From RH-AL1 sp965198715 (GTDB lineage Bacteria > Pseudomonadota > Alphaproteobacteria > Rhizobiales > Beijerinckiaceae): a stretch of 64,000 bases of DNA. This document shows, piece by piece, positions 18,453 to 26,433 of this stretch (position 1 is the stretch's first letter; the number at the start of each line of letters is the position of its first letter). Location: the NCBI GenBank assembly GCA_965198715.1, contig CBDAPV010000001.1, forward strand, positions 1,116,001 to 1,180,000, given 5' to 3'. The notes under the pieces are model-generated. The model saw nothing but the letters and a program-made list of their open reading frames with translations, was not told where the DNA came from and made no database searches. Made by a program: the position numbers and the translations under genes.

Positions 18453-18896
18453 TCAATCCGGGCCGACGCTCCGGGTTCGCGGCGCTTGCGATGCTAGCCG
18501 CGCATCGCTCACCTTCAGCGCGGCGGCGAGCGCCGCGTCGCCAGGCAATGCCCGGACGAGTTTGGCGAGCACCTCCAGGGCCACGTCGGGGTTCCAGCAG
18601 GCAAGGATCAGGTCGGCGTCTCCCTTCAGCGTCGAGACGGCATGGCCCGCGAGATCGGCGCGGTAGGGCGCCATCGCCGCGTCGTCGGTGACCAGCAGTC
18701 CGTCGTCGCCGAGCGTGCGGCGCAGCAGGCCGATGAGCGCGGGCAAGGCTGGGCGGGAGGGATCGAAATCGTCGATCGCGAGGTGACCGAGCATGACCCA
18801 CGGCCGTGGACCGTCTGAAGCGACGAGGCGGCGGAACGGCTCGAGGCAGCGCGCCGACCGTGCCGCCGGGGCGAGGCGATACCAAGGAGTAACCAT
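18453..18896 (-). CDS. GH3 (NagZ-like) partial-domain protein, possible remnant
   Basis: The 147-residue product from ATG 18896 resembles only the middle-to-late part of a glycoside hydrolase family 3 domain. The segment VMLGHLAIDDFDPSRPALPALIGLLRRTLGDDGLLVTDDAAM parallels the NagZ stretch that leads to the catalytic Asp, here apparently in LLVTDDAAM, followed by ADLILACWNP. Whole NagZ proteins are about 340 residues, so the N-terminal half is missing. It could be a decaying gene or a short stand-alone derivative. It is divergent from the operator and membrane-protein operon at 18935. Confidence 0.5.
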   Translation of the reverse strand: MVTPWYRLAPAARSARCLEPFRRLVASDGPRPWVMLGHLAIDDFDPSRPALPALIGLLRRTLGDDGLLVTDDAAMAPYRADLAGHAVSTLKGDADLILACWNPDVALEVLAKLVRALPGDAALAAALKVSDARLASQAPRTRSVGPD

Positions 18897-18934
18897 GGCC
18901 GCGATCCCGCTTGCACGCCGCGCCGCATCATGCT

Positions 18935-18953
18935 TACTTTGCATCACAAAGTA
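18935..18953. promoter_or_regulatory. Palindromic operator O1 of the UppS-associated regulon
   Basis: TACTTTGCATCACAAAGTA is a perfect seven-base inverted repeat with a five-base centre. It directly abuts the GGAGGGG ribosome-binding site of the gene at 18963. A near-identical copy in opposite orientation lies at 19951-19967, over the start codon of the uppS-like gene. The winged-helix protein encoded between the two sites is the obvious candidate to bind both. Confidence 0.75.
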
Positions 18954-18962
18954 GGAGGGGGC

Positions 18963-19568
18963 ATGCGGGAGCTCGACCGGGCGCTGGCCGACATTGGCGC
19001 CATACGCCAGCAGATCACGCGCGAGGACGGTTTCCGCAGCTACGGGCCGGCGACCGTCGCCGCGACGGGGCTGCTCGCGGCGGCGGTGGCCATGGCGCAG
19101 CACCTCTACGCCGGCGCCGACCAGCCGGTGCTGCCCTTCCTCGCGACCTGGATCGCGACGGCGGCTTTGTCCATGGGCCTCGTTGGCGCCGAGGCGGCCA
19201 CGCGGTCGCGGCGCCTGCGCTCCAGGCTCGCCGACGCCATGATCCTCGCCGCAGCGGCGGACTTCGTGCCGGTGGGCATGGCCGGCACCGCGCTCTGCAT
19301 CCTGCTGCTTCGCTACGAGCCGGCCGCCACCTGGATGCTGCCGGGCCTCTGGCAGATGCTGCTGGCGCTGGGCTTCTTCGCCGCCAGCCGCTCGCTGCCG
19401 CGCACAATGATGATCGTCGGCGGCTGGTACATGGCCGCGGGCTTCGCCACGCTGGCCGTCACCAGCGCGACCCACGCGCTGTCGCCCTGGGCGATGGGCG
19501 TGCCCTTCGCGATCGGCCAGATCCTCGCCGCCGCGCTGCTGCGCCGCGGGCTGGAGCTGCCGCGATGA
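18963..19568 (+). CDS. Multi-pass membrane protein of the UppS-associated operon
   Basis: The 201-residue protein starts MRELDRALADIGAIRQQITR, a soluble helix, followed by about six hydrophobic segments (roughly residues 30-47, 55-75, 88-108, 115-135, 140-160 and 168-188). I recognise no enzymatic motif. The ATG at 18963 has GGAGGGG two bases upstream, and an earlier ATG at 18930 would put the operator inside the gene. Its stop overlaps the start of the regulator (ATGA), so the two proteins are made together. The regulon context suggests a role at the membrane related to polyprenyl lipids; this is inference. Confidence 0.7.
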   Translation: MRELDRALADIGAIRQQITREDGFRSYGPATVAATGLLAAAVAMAQHLYAGADQPVLPFLATWIATAALSMGLVGAEAATRSRRLRSRLADAMILAAAADFVPVGMAGTALCILLLRYEPAATWMLPGLWQMLLALGFFAASRSLPRTMMIVGGWYMAAGFATLAVTSATHALSPWAMGVPFAIGQILAAALLRRGLELPR

Positions 19569-19924
19569 GCGCCGAGGAGAGCGGCCGCTACGCCTTCGAC
19601 GGGCTCGACCGCGCCATCCACGAGAAGGCACGGCTCGGCATCATGACCTCGCTCGTGGGCCATCCCAAGGGGCTGGCCTTCTCCGACCTCAAGCGGCTCT
19701 GCGACCTGACCGATGGCAACCTCGCCCGCCACCTGCAGGTGCTGCAGGAGGCCGAGCTCGTCACCGTCACCAAGGGCTTCGATCGCCGGCCGGTGACGAC
19801 CTGCAAGCTGACGCCGCAGGGGCGCAAGCGCTTCGTCGAATACCTCGACGTGCTGGAGGCGCTCGTGCGCGACGCCCGCGAGGACGCGGCACCGTCGAGC
19901 CTGGGACGCCTCTCCGAAGCCTGA
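19565..19924 (+). CDS. Winged-helix transcriptional regulator (HTH_34 / MarR-like)
   Basis: The 119-residue protein is a small winged-helix DNA-binding protein: GLDRAIHEKARLGIMTSL as first helix, LAFSDLKRLCDLTDGNLARHLQVLQEAELV as the helix-turn-helix, and RRPVTTCKLTPQGRKRF as the wing. This pattern fits the PF13601 group, usually dimeric repressors. Its operon starts at operator O1 and the uppS-like gene just downstream carries operator O2, so I infer negative autoregulation and co-regulation. Translationally coupled to the upstream membrane protein. Confidence 0.85.
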   Translation: MSAEESGRYAFDGLDRAIHEKARLGIMTSLVGHPKGLAFSDLKRLCDLTDGNLARHLQVLQEAELVTVTKGFDRRPVTTCKLTPQGRKRFVEYLDVLEALVRDAREDAAPSSLGRLSEA

Positions 19925-19950
19925 CCTACGCCTTTTTATTTGACCGGGAG

Positions 19951-19968
19951 CTTTGTCATGCAAAGTAG
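19951..19968. promoter_or_regulatory. Palindromic operator O2 over the uppS-like start
   Basis: CTTTG-TCATG-CAAAG lies here. Read on the minus strand it is TACTTTGCATGACAAAG, which differs from O1 (TACTTTGCATCACAAAG) in one base. It covers the start codon ATG (19958-19960) and touches the GGGAG ribosome-binding site. Binding there would block transcription or initiation of the uppS-like gene. Confidence 0.72.
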
Positions 19969-20668
19969 CGCTAGCGGGTCGGGGGTGCACCTGGCCATCG
20001 TCATGGACGGCAACGGGCGCTGGGCGACGCGGCAGGGCCTGCCGCGGGCGGCCGGCCACGCCGCCGGCGTCGAGGCGCTGCGGCGCACGGTGGAGGCGGC
20101 GCCCGCCGCCGGCGTCGCGGTCCTGACCGTCTTCGCCTTTTCCGCCGACAACTGGCGCCGCCCGCGCGAGGAGGTCGAGGCGCTGATGGCGCTGCTCGGC
20201 ACCTATCTCTTCCGCGACGCGGCGCGGCTGGCCGAGGCCGGCGTGCGCCTCAGCGTGTTCGGCCGCCGCGACCGGCTCGATCCGGGTCTCGTGAAGGCGA
20301 TCGAGGCGGCGGAGCAGGCGACGCGGGCCGGCACGCGGCTGTGGCTGCGCGTCGCCGTCGATTATTCCTCGCGCGAGGCGATCCTCGCCGCTGCAGCCAG
20401 CCATGACGGCGGCGATTCCCGCAGGGGTTTCGCCGCGGCGCTGGCGCAGGGTGCGGGACATTCGCCCGACGTCGACCTGGTGATCCGCACGGGCGGCGAG
20501 AAGCGGCTCTCCGACTTCCTGCTCTGGGAATGCGCCTACGCCGAGCTGCGCTTCGTCGACATCGCCTGGCCGGACTTCGGCAAGGACGCGCTCGCTGACG
20601 CCATGGCCGACTTCGCCGCCCGCGAGCGCCGCTTCGGGACGCTGCCCGAGGCCCGCGCCGCTGCTTGA
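19958..20668 (+). CDS. Polyprenyl diphosphate synthase, UppS paralogue
   Basis: A cis-prenyltransferase that should condense isopentenyl diphosphate with an allylic primer. The 236-residue protein has the family's LAIVMDGNGRWA motif with the catalytic Asp, FAFSADNWRRP, VDLVIRTGGEKRLSDFLLW and the C-terminal AYAELRFVDIAWPDF plus FAARERRFG. The canonical NYGGR region reads AVDYSSREAI, so product or substrate preference may differ. The housekeeping uppS of alphaproteobacteria normally sits between frr and cdsA; this copy sits with a regulator and a membrane protein. The ATG has GGGAG seven bases upstream and lies inside operator O2. Confidence 0.88.
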   Translation: MQSSASGSGVHLAIVMDGNGRWATRQGLPRAAGHAAGVEALRRTVEAAPAAGVAVLTVFAFSADNWRRPREEVEALMALLGTYLFRDAARLAEAGVRLSVFGRRDRLDPGLVKAIEAAEQATRAGTRLWLRVAVDYSSREAILAAAASHDGGDSRRGFAAALAQGAGHSPDVDLVIRTGGEKRLSDFLLWECAYAELRFVDIAWPDFGKDALADAMADFAARERRFGTLPEARAAA

Positions 20669-20727
20669 GACCTTCCTTCAACGTGCATGACGACCAGCCA
20701 CGATGTCCAGCCGGCCGTGTCAGACGC

Positions 20728-21135
20728 ATGACGGCGCTTGGCATCGCCGCCGGGCTGATCGCCGCCGGTCTCGCGCTGCGCTTGGGGCCGCCGCTCGTCG
20801 GCTGGCGCCTGCCGCTTGGCCTGCATCATTACGGCGGCGGGTTTCTCTGGGGCGGCATGGTCTACTCGCTGGTCGTCGCGGCGAGACCGTCCGAGTGGCG
20901 AGTCGGCGCCTGTTCGGCAGCCGCGCTGGCGATCATCGCCACGATCGAGAGCTTCCGCCTGGTCCATGCTCCGGCACTCGACGCGTTTCGCATCACGCTG
21001 CCAGGGCAATGGCTGCTCGGGCGCGTGTTCTCCCCGCTGAACATCGTCGCGGACGGGCTCGGCGCCGCAAGCGTTGCCGCGCTGGGTTGCTACTGCAACT
21101 GGTACGGGGACAGGCCACCGCCGGCGAAGCCGTAG
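20728..21135 (+). CDS. DUF2809-like membrane protein
   Basis: The 135-residue protein has four hydrophobic segments and the pattern LHHYGGGFLWGGMVYSLVV, then SFRLVHAPALDAFRITLPGQWLLGRVFSPLN, which is the arrangement I associate with DUF2809 integral membrane proteins of unknown function. Start chosen at ATG 20728. A TTG at 20665 overlaps the UppS stop as TTGA and would add 21 residues with translational coupling; either is possible. It may be the last gene of the UppS unit. Its 3' end overlaps the convergent secreted-protein gene by 46 bases. Confidence 0.6.
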   Translation: MTALGIAAGLIAAGLALRLGPPLVGWRLPLGLHHYGGGFLWGGMVYSLVVAARPSEWRVGACSAAALAIIATIESFRLVHAPALDAFRITLPGQWLLGRVFSPLNIVADGLGAASVAALGCYCNWYGDRPPPAKP

Positions 21136-21413
21136 CTGTCGAGGCCCGGCGTCTGAAAGCCGGGGAACCCGTCGCCGACGGAGAGGTCGGGGAGGACGTT
21201 GACGTCGGTCGTCCTGCCGTTCTGGCCGGTGAAGTTCGGCGCGTCGGCGAACAGCGGATCGGGCGGCACCGGCAGGCCGCGCGATCGGGTCACGTGCAGC
21301 ACGCGAGTGTGCCGATGCACCGTCCGGGCCGACGCCGGAACCGTCAGCGCCGCGACACCCGCCGCAATACTCAACGTCAGAACCGCCAAACCCACCATCG
21401 AACGTGCCGACAT
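21090..21413 (-). CDS. Small exported hypothetical protein
   Basis: The 107-residue product has a signal peptide (MSARSMVGLAVLTLSIAAGVAA, cleavage probably near the Ala-rich end around residue 28) and then a His/Pro/Gly-rich tail with no recognised domain. The ATG at 21413 has AGGAGG seven bases upstream, a strong ribosome-binding site. It overlaps the 3' end of the DUF2809-like gene on the other strand. Function unknown. Confidence 0.6.
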   Translation of the reverse strand: MSARSMVGLAVLTLSIAAGVAALTVPASARTVHRHTRVLHVTRSRGLPVPPDPLFADAPNFTGQNGRTTDVNVLPDLSVGDGFPGFQTPGLDSYGFAGGGLSPYQLQ

Positions 21414-21562
21414 CGCCAACCCTCCTGATCCTGGTACCGCAAACGTGCGGCGCGCCCAAAAGTGGCGGCCGGTGCGCGCGGCGCAGGGGCCTCATTGCGA
21501 CCGCACTCGGCAGCGTATAGAGCGGCGGCGGCAAAACAACACCGCTGGAGAACGCGGCCCGG

Positions 21563-22849
21563 ATGGACCAGCCCGTCACCCACCGCCCGGCCGGCCGCAC
21601 CTTGCCGTTCGCTCCGTTCGAATGGATGATCGCGCTGCGCTACATGAGCGCTCGTCGCTCCAAGGGTTCGGTCTCCATCATCGCGCTGATTTCCGCCCTC
21701 GGCATCATGGCCGGCGTCACCGCGCTCATCGTCGTCCTGAGCGTCTTCAACGGCTTCCACAAGGATCTCTTCGACAAGCTGGTCGGGCTCAACGGCCACA
21801 TCTTCGTGCAGGCGCCGGACGCCAACCTGTCGAACTACGATCAGGTCGCCGCCGATCTTCTGCACGTGCCGGGCGTGTCCAAGGCGGTCCCGCTGATCGA
21901 GGGCCAGGGGTATTTCACCTCGCAGTTCGGCCAGTCCGGCGGCTTCATTCGCGGCATCGAGGGCCGCGACCTCGCCCAACTGCCGGGCATCGAGGGTCAT
22001 GTGAAAAGCGGCACGCTCGCCGACTTCGACACAGGCGACGGTGTGGTGGTGGGGCAGCGCCTCGCCGACACGCTCGGCATCCACGTCGGCGACATGATCA
22101 CCCTCAACAGTCCCAAGGGCGTAATGACACCGCTGGGAATGGCGCCGCGACGCAAGAGCTATCCGGTGCGCGCGATCTTCCAGGTCGGCATGTCGGTCTT
22201 CGATTCGACCTACGTCTTCATGCCGCTCGCGGAGGCCCAGCTCTATTTCGACAAGGAAGGCCAGGTCACCCTCATCGAGCTGTTCCTGAAGCATCCCGAA
22301 GCTATCGACGAGGTGCGTGCCGCCATCGACCTCGATGCCAAGCAGTCCTTCATCATGACCGATTGGCGTGAGACCAACCGCACCTTCTTCGATGCCATAC
22401 AGGTCGAGCGCAACGTCGTCTTCATCGTGGTCGGCATGGTGGTGATCGTCGCCGCGCTCAACATCGTCTCCGGCCTGATCATGCTGGTCAAGGACAAGGG
22501 GTCGGCCATCGCCATCCTGCGCACCGTCGGCGCGACGCGCGGCGCGATCATGCGCGTGTTCCTCATCGCCGGCATCTCGATCAGCGTCGTCGGGACGCTG
22601 GCGGGCGTCGTCCTCGGGCTGCTCATCGCGCTCAACGCCGACCACATCCGCGCCTTGCTGAACAGCACGATGCACCTCAACCTCTTCCCGCCCGAGATCT
22701 ACTATCTCGCCAAGCTGCCGAGCGAAGTCGACGCCAGAGACGTCGTGTTCGTCGCGTTGGGGACCCTCGGTCTCTCGCTGCTTGCCACGCTCTATCCGTC
22801 CTGGCGCGCGGCGCGGCTCGATCCGGTCGAGGCGCTGCGCTACGAATGA
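21563..22849 (+). CDS. lolC: Lipoprotein-releasing ABC transporter permease LolC/LolE
   Basis: This 428-residue inner-membrane protein is the permease of the Lol system, which extracts outer-membrane lipoproteins from the inner membrane and passes them to LolA. It has the N-terminal FEWMIALRYMSARRSKGSVSIIALISALGIMAGV, a large periplasmic domain (about residues 45-270), and three C-terminal helices with the MacB/FtsX-type ending PSWRAARLDPVEALRYE. Many alphaproteobacteria have a single LolC/E-type permease. The stop overlaps the lolD start (ATGA). Confidence 0.92.
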   Translation: MDQPVTHRPAGRTLPFAPFEWMIALRYMSARRSKGSVSIIALISALGIMAGVTALIVVLSVFNGFHKDLFDKLVGLNGHIFVQAPDANLSNYDQVAADLLHVPGVSKAVPLIEGQGYFTSQFGQSGGFIRGIEGRDLAQLPGIEGHVKSGTLADFDTGDGVVVGQRLADTLGIHVGDMITLNSPKGVMTPLGMAPRRKSYPVRAIFQVGMSVFDSTYVFMPLAEAQLYFDKEGQVTLIELFLKHPEAIDEVRAAIDLDAKQSFIMTDWRETNRTFFDAIQVERNVVFIVVGMVVIVAALNIVSGLIMLVKDKGSAIAILRTVGATRGAIMRVFLIAGISISVVGTLAGVVLGLLIALNADHIRALLNSTMHLNLFPPEIYYLAKLPSEVDARDVVFVALGTLGLSLLATLYPSWRAARLDPVEALRYE

Positions 22850-23550
22850 ACGACCTCTCCGCTCGACCGTCTTCGGTGCCTTCGCTGGTCCTGAAGAGCG
22901 TGGTGCGCACGTTCGAACAGGCGGGCGAACCGCTGCACATCCTCACCGGCGTGGATTTCACCCTGCAGCGCGGCCAGTCGGTGGCGTTGACCGCCCCTTC
23001 CGGCGCCGGCAAGTCGACCCTGCTGCACATCGCCGGCCTGCTCGAGCATCCCGACAGCGGCGACGTCATCGTGCGGGGACGCTCCACCGCAGGTCTGAAC
23101 GATGCTGGCCTGACCGCACTGCGGCGCTCGGAGATCGGCTTCGTCTACCAGTTCCACCATCTCCTGCCGGAGTTCACGGCGATCGAGAACGTGATGCTGC
23201 CGCAGATGATCGCCGGCATGAAAAAGAGCGAGGCGCGCTCGCGCAGCGTCGAGCTTCTCGACTACCTCGGCCTGTCGGCGCGAGCCAAGCACCGGCCGCC
23301 GGAGCTTTCGGGCGGCGAGAAGCAGCGCGTCGCGATCGCCCGTGCCGTGGCCAACAGTCCCGGCGTCCTGCTCGCCGACGAACCCACCGGCAACCTCGAT
23401 CCGAAGACGGCCGACGTCGTGTTCGCGGCCCTCGACACGCTGGTGCGCGCGACCGGGTTGGCCGCGCTCGTTGCCACGCACAACCACGATCTCGCCGCCC
23501 GCATGGACCGCCGCGTCACGCTCGCCGAAGGGCGCATCGTCGAGCGCTGA
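22846..23550 (+). CDS. lolD: Lipoprotein-releasing ABC transporter ATPase LolD
   Basis: LolD powers lipoprotein release with the LolC/E permease. The 234-residue ATPase has Walker A APSGAGKST (near residue 46), Q-loop VYQFHHLLPEF, signature LSGGEKQR, Walker B VLLADEPTGNLD and the switch His in VATHNHDL. It is translationally coupled to the permease by a four-base overlap. Confidence 0.94.
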   Translation: MNDLSARPSSVPSLVLKSVVRTFEQAGEPLHILTGVDFTLQRGQSVALTAPSGAGKSTLLHIAGLLEHPDSGDVIVRGRSTAGLNDAGLTALRRSEIGFVYQFHHLLPEFTAIENVMLPQMIAGMKKSEARSRSVELLDYLGLSARAKHRPPELSGGEKQRVAIARAVANSPGVLLADEPTGNLDPKTADVVFAALDTLVRATGLAALVATHNHDLAARMDRRVTLAEGRIVER

Positions 23551-23578
23551 CGCCGGCACCGGCCAAGACGTGATCGGG

Positions 23579-23983
23579 TCAGCCGAATTCTACGGCCTGG
23601 CCGAGGTCTTCGAGGCGCTTGGTCAGGAGCGCGACGCTGTTGCGCAACTTCCGGTTCTCGGTCTCGAGCCGCTGAATCGTGCCCTGCGCGTTCTCGGAGG
23701 TGCCGCCCTGTTCGACGAACTCGACGCCGATCGAGTCCGCGGCACGCCACATCATCTTGGCGCGATAGGTGCGCGCGCGTTGCGGCACCTCGAGGTCGAA
23801 CTCGGAGGGCACCGAGAGCGAATGGACGATCTCGATCTTGGCACCGTGCGTCGAGATGTTCTTGATCGTGCAATCGATCGTCGATGCACCGTTGTTGAAA
23901 AGGATACGGGCGCGCAGCAGACTGCGGACACGCTCCGAGCGCCGGGCCTCGACCATCATCATCGCAGGTGTTCCGCTTTCCAT
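23579..23983 (-). CDS. PilZ-domain protein with C-terminal coiled coil
   Basis: The 134-residue protein has a PilZ domain at residues 12-90: RRSERVRSLLRARI supplies the RxxxR c-di-GMP motif and IKNISTHGAKIEI the D/NxSxxG motif. Residues 95-128 form a short predicted coiled coil (TIQRLETENRKLRNSVALLTKRLEDL written here in part as QRLETENRKLRN). It is probably a c-di-GMP-responsive adaptor. Convergent with lolD. No partner gene is adjacent. Confidence 0.85.
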   Translation of the reverse strand: MESGTPAMMMVEARRSERVRSLLRARILFNNGASTIDCTIKNISTHGAKIEIVHSLSVPSEFDLEVPQRARTYRAKMMWRAADSIGVEFVEQGGTSENAQGTIQRLETENRKLRNSVALLTKRLEDLGQAVEFG

Positions 23984-24037
23984 GCTTCGACGGTGACACC
24001 CTCATGTTAAGAAGCGTGCCACAGCCTTCAAGTGGAT

Positions 24038-24199
24038 ATGGCGACAGGGGTTAATCGATTGGCGAGGATGTTGCTCACAATCGCGGCGGCAGCGCTCGCG
24101 GCACTGGTGTTGGCCGGCTGCGATAAATGCGGCAACCGGATCCAGATCCAGTCGCCTTCGGTGCAGCACGCCTGCGGTGACAACGCCCAAGGGCATTGA
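24038..24199 (+). CDS. Small lipoprotein
   Basis: The 53-codon frame encodes a lipoprotein signal peptide: MATGVNRLARMLLTIAAAAL followed by the lipobox LAGC, with the lipidated Cys at residue 28. The mature part is about 26 residues, with two further Cys (CDKCGNR and HACGD) that could form a disulfide. An internal ATG at 24068 would also give a signal peptide. I see no family. It lies between the divergent PilZ gene and a small membrane protein. Confidence 0.6.
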   Translation: MATGVNRLARMLLTIAAAALAALVLAGCDKCGNRIQIQSPSVQHACGDNAQGH

Positions 24200-24331
24200 G
24201 GCCCGAAGTGCCGAAGGTAGTGCGGATCCAACTCGTTATCGACTCGTTGCGCGGCACGGCGGTTTTCCCGACTCGGGATTGAAGGGCCGGCAAGCAGCGG
24301 TTGCGTAGGGTCGGCTCAGTAGGAGCTGGCC

Positions 24332-24586
24332 ATGACCGCATTTCTCTTCATCCCCTCGAACGCCGACGGCGGCGCCGCGCGGCGCGTCGACTTCGCCCAC
24401 ATCGCCGGCCTCTTCGCCGAACGGGACGAGCCGGCGCCCCGCCCGTGCGCCCCGCGGAAGCTGATCCGTGCGGCGGCAATCGTGCTGCTGCTCCTCATGG
24501 TGATCGGCGACGCTCTGATCGTGACGCGACCCGGCGCGATGACGGGCCTGCAGACAACCCGCGCCTGCGCTCGCTCTATGCTCTGA
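24332..24586 (+). CDS. Hypothetical single-pass membrane protein
   Basis: The 84-residue protein has a soluble N-terminus of about 45 residues and one hydrophobic segment (AAAIVLLLLMVIGDALIV, near 47-64). GGAG lies six bases before the ATG at 24332. No domain is recognised. Its end overlaps the convergent rsmB stop by 11 bases. Confidence 0.55.
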   Translation: MTAFLFIPSNADGGAARRVDFAHIAGLFAERDEPAPRPCAPRKLIRAAAIVLLLLMVIGDALIVTRPGAMTGLQTTRACARSML

Positions 24587-25868
24587 CGAGAATGGCGACG
24601 AAGAAGCCGTCGGTGCCAGAGCGCAGGGGCGTCAGTCGCAGGCCGGTTCCCGAGGCATCGGCGAGCTCGGCCAAGGCTGGCAGCCCGGCCGCAACCGCCG
24701 CTTCGGTCGCGGGCACCAAGGCGAAATCGGGGTGGGCGGCGCGGAAGGCGTGGACGCGCGCCTCGTTCTCCTCCGCCAGCAGCGAGCACGTCACGTAGAC
24801 GAGCCGCCCTCCGGGCTTGACCGCGCGCGCCGCCTGCGCCAGCACCGCGTCCTGCTCCCTGACGCGCTGCTCCAACGCGCCGGGCCGCACCCGCCACTTT
24901 GCATCCGGGTTGCGCCGCCAGGTGCCGCTGCCGGTGCAGGGCGCGTCGACCAGGACGAGGTCGCAGCGCCCGACGAGATCGGCGATCGGCGGCACGCCGC
25001 GGCGCGGCGCCCGGACCTGGATGTTGTGGGCGCCGGACTTGTCGAGCCGCGGGTGCAGTCCAGCGAGGCGGCGCCCGTCGGTGTCGGCGGCATAGACCTG
25101 GCCGCGGTTCTCCATCGCCGCCGCCAACGCCAGCGTCTTGCCGCCGGCTCCGGCGCAAAGGTCGAGCACCTGCTCGCCGGGGCGAGGGCGCGCCAGCGCG
25201 ACCGCCAGCTGCGAGCCCTCGTCCTGCACCTCGACGAGCCCCTTGACGAAGGCCGGTTCGCCGACGAGTGCCGGACCGCGTCCGTCGGCAGCGAGCGGCA
25301 GCCGCAGCCCGTTGGGCGCGTGCGCGGAGAGTTCGGGCGAGAGATGCGCCAGCGACGCAAGGGCCTTCTCGCGCGTCGCCTTGAGGGTGTTGACGCGCAG
25401 GTCGACGGGCGCGCGCTCGGCCATGGCCTCCATCTCGGCGACGAGCGCATCGCCCAGCACCGCAGCGAGCGAGGGGGCGAGCCAAGCCTGAAAATCGCCG
25501 CGGACGTGGTCCGGCGCGCCTTCGAGCGTGCGGGTCGCGAGCGCCGCGTGCTCGGCCTCGCTCATCGCCTCGGGCGCGTGGGCGTCGCCGTCGCAGAGCG
25601 CCGCCACCGCGGCGGCATCGAGACCGCGCGCGCGGACCAGCGAGCCGAGCACGATGGCGCGCGGCGTGTCCGCATCCATCACCCAAGCCGAGGAGGCGCG
25701 GCGGCGCAGCGCATCGTAGACGTGCGCGGCGACGGCGGCACGATCCTTGGAGCCGGCGAAGCGGTGGGACAGTCCGTAGTCCTTCAGCGCGTCCGCCGCC
25801 GGCCGGTGCCGCGCCTCGATGTCCGTCAAGACCTCGATCGCGGCCGAGAGCCGCCCGCCGGGCGTCAC
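24576..25868 (-). CDS. rsmB: RsmB/NOP-family RNA (cytosine-5) methyltransferase
   Basis: The 430-residue protein methylates cytosine in RNA, in RsmB at C967 of 16S rRNA. Residues 1-130 form an NusB-like RNA-binding region, and the C-terminal part is the SAM domain: LDLCAGAGGKTLALAAAM (SAM loop), DAPCTGSGTWRRNPDAKWR with the releasing Cys, and VTCSLLAEENE with the nucleophilic Cys. The start is GTG at 25868, with no strong Shine-Dalgarno. Alphaproteobacteria often have two RsmB-like paralogues, so exact target is inferred. Confidence 0.87.
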   Translation of the reverse strand: MTPGGRLSAAIEVLTDIEARHRPAADALKDYGLSHRFAGSKDRAAVAAHVYDALRRRASSAWVMDADTPRAIVLGSLVRARGLDAAAVAALCDGDAHAPEAMSEAEHAALATRTLEGAPDHVRGDFQAWLAPSLAAVLGDALVAEMEAMAERAPVDLRVNTLKATREKALASLAHLSPELSAHAPNGLRLPLAADGRGPALVGEPAFVKGLVEVQDEGSQLAVALARPRPGEQVLDLCAGAGGKTLALAAAMENRGQVYAADTDGRRLAGLHPRLDKSGAHNIQVRAPRRGVPPIADLVGRCDLVLVDAPCTGSGTWRRNPDAKWRVRPGALEQRVREQDAVLAQAARAVKPGGRLVYVTCSLLAEENEARVHAFRAAHPDFALVPATEAAVAAGLPALAELADASGTGLRLTPLRSGTDGFFVAILVRA

Positions 25869-26166
25869 GAGACCAACTTGCGATGGAAGGGGGAAGAGTT
25901 CGGCATCGGGGCACCCGGCATGAAGAGGTGCGCGTAGTCGGGCATGGGCGCGGGGATGTCAAAGCCGCAGCAGCACCTCGCCCGCCCTCCAGGCTGTCTC
26001 GCCCGAAGTCGTGCGATGGCGTTTCGAACTCGGCTCGTCGGAGCGCGGGTTTGCACGTAAGTGAGAGGAAGGGGGGGTGCGAGATGCGCCGCACGGCGCG
26101 GCATGCTTTCTGATCTCTGACAAAGCGAATTCGTTGTGCTACTTAATAGAACAACGAGGGGAAGAC

Positions 26167-26433
26167 ATGGCTCTTGTACACGTACGCAAGCAGGGCGGTG
26201 CCGCGATCATGACGATCCCGGTAGAGGCAGCGCGGGAACTCGGTCTCGTGGTCGGTGCGAAGCTGGACGTCATCGTGGCGGATGGTCGGCTCGTCGCCAA
26301 ACCAGCCGCCGCAACACGGAAGCGCTATACGCTCGAGGAGCTTATGTGCGGATGCACTCCGCAAGCGATGGCTGATCTTGCCGAGGAGACCGCTTGGTTT
26401 CGTGAAGGCGATCCGGTTGGCCGCGAGATCTGA
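26167..26433 (+). CDS. MazE/ChpBI-type antitoxin (AbrB fold)
   Basis: The 88-residue protein opens MALVHVRKQGGAAIMTIPVE and contains ARELGLVVGAKLDVIVADGRLVAKP, the swapped-hairpin AbrB/MazE DNA-binding domain, then a C-terminal toxin-binding tail (RYTLEELMCGCTPQAM). It should repress its own operon and neutralise the adjacent MazF-type toxin. GGGGAAG precedes the ATG. Its stop overlaps the toxin start (TGATG). The toxin gene is frameshifted, so the antitoxin may be an orphan. Confidence 0.85.
   Translation: MALVHVRKQGGAAIMTIPVEAARELGLVVGAKLDVIVADGRLVAKPAAATRKRYTLEELMCGCTPQAMADLAEETAWFREGDPVGREI

Noticed and set aside
24890..24910. Third copy of the UppS-regulon operator inside rsmB (ACTTTGCATCC)
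   Set aside because: Only one half-site matches and the second arm is absent; it lies inside a coding region.
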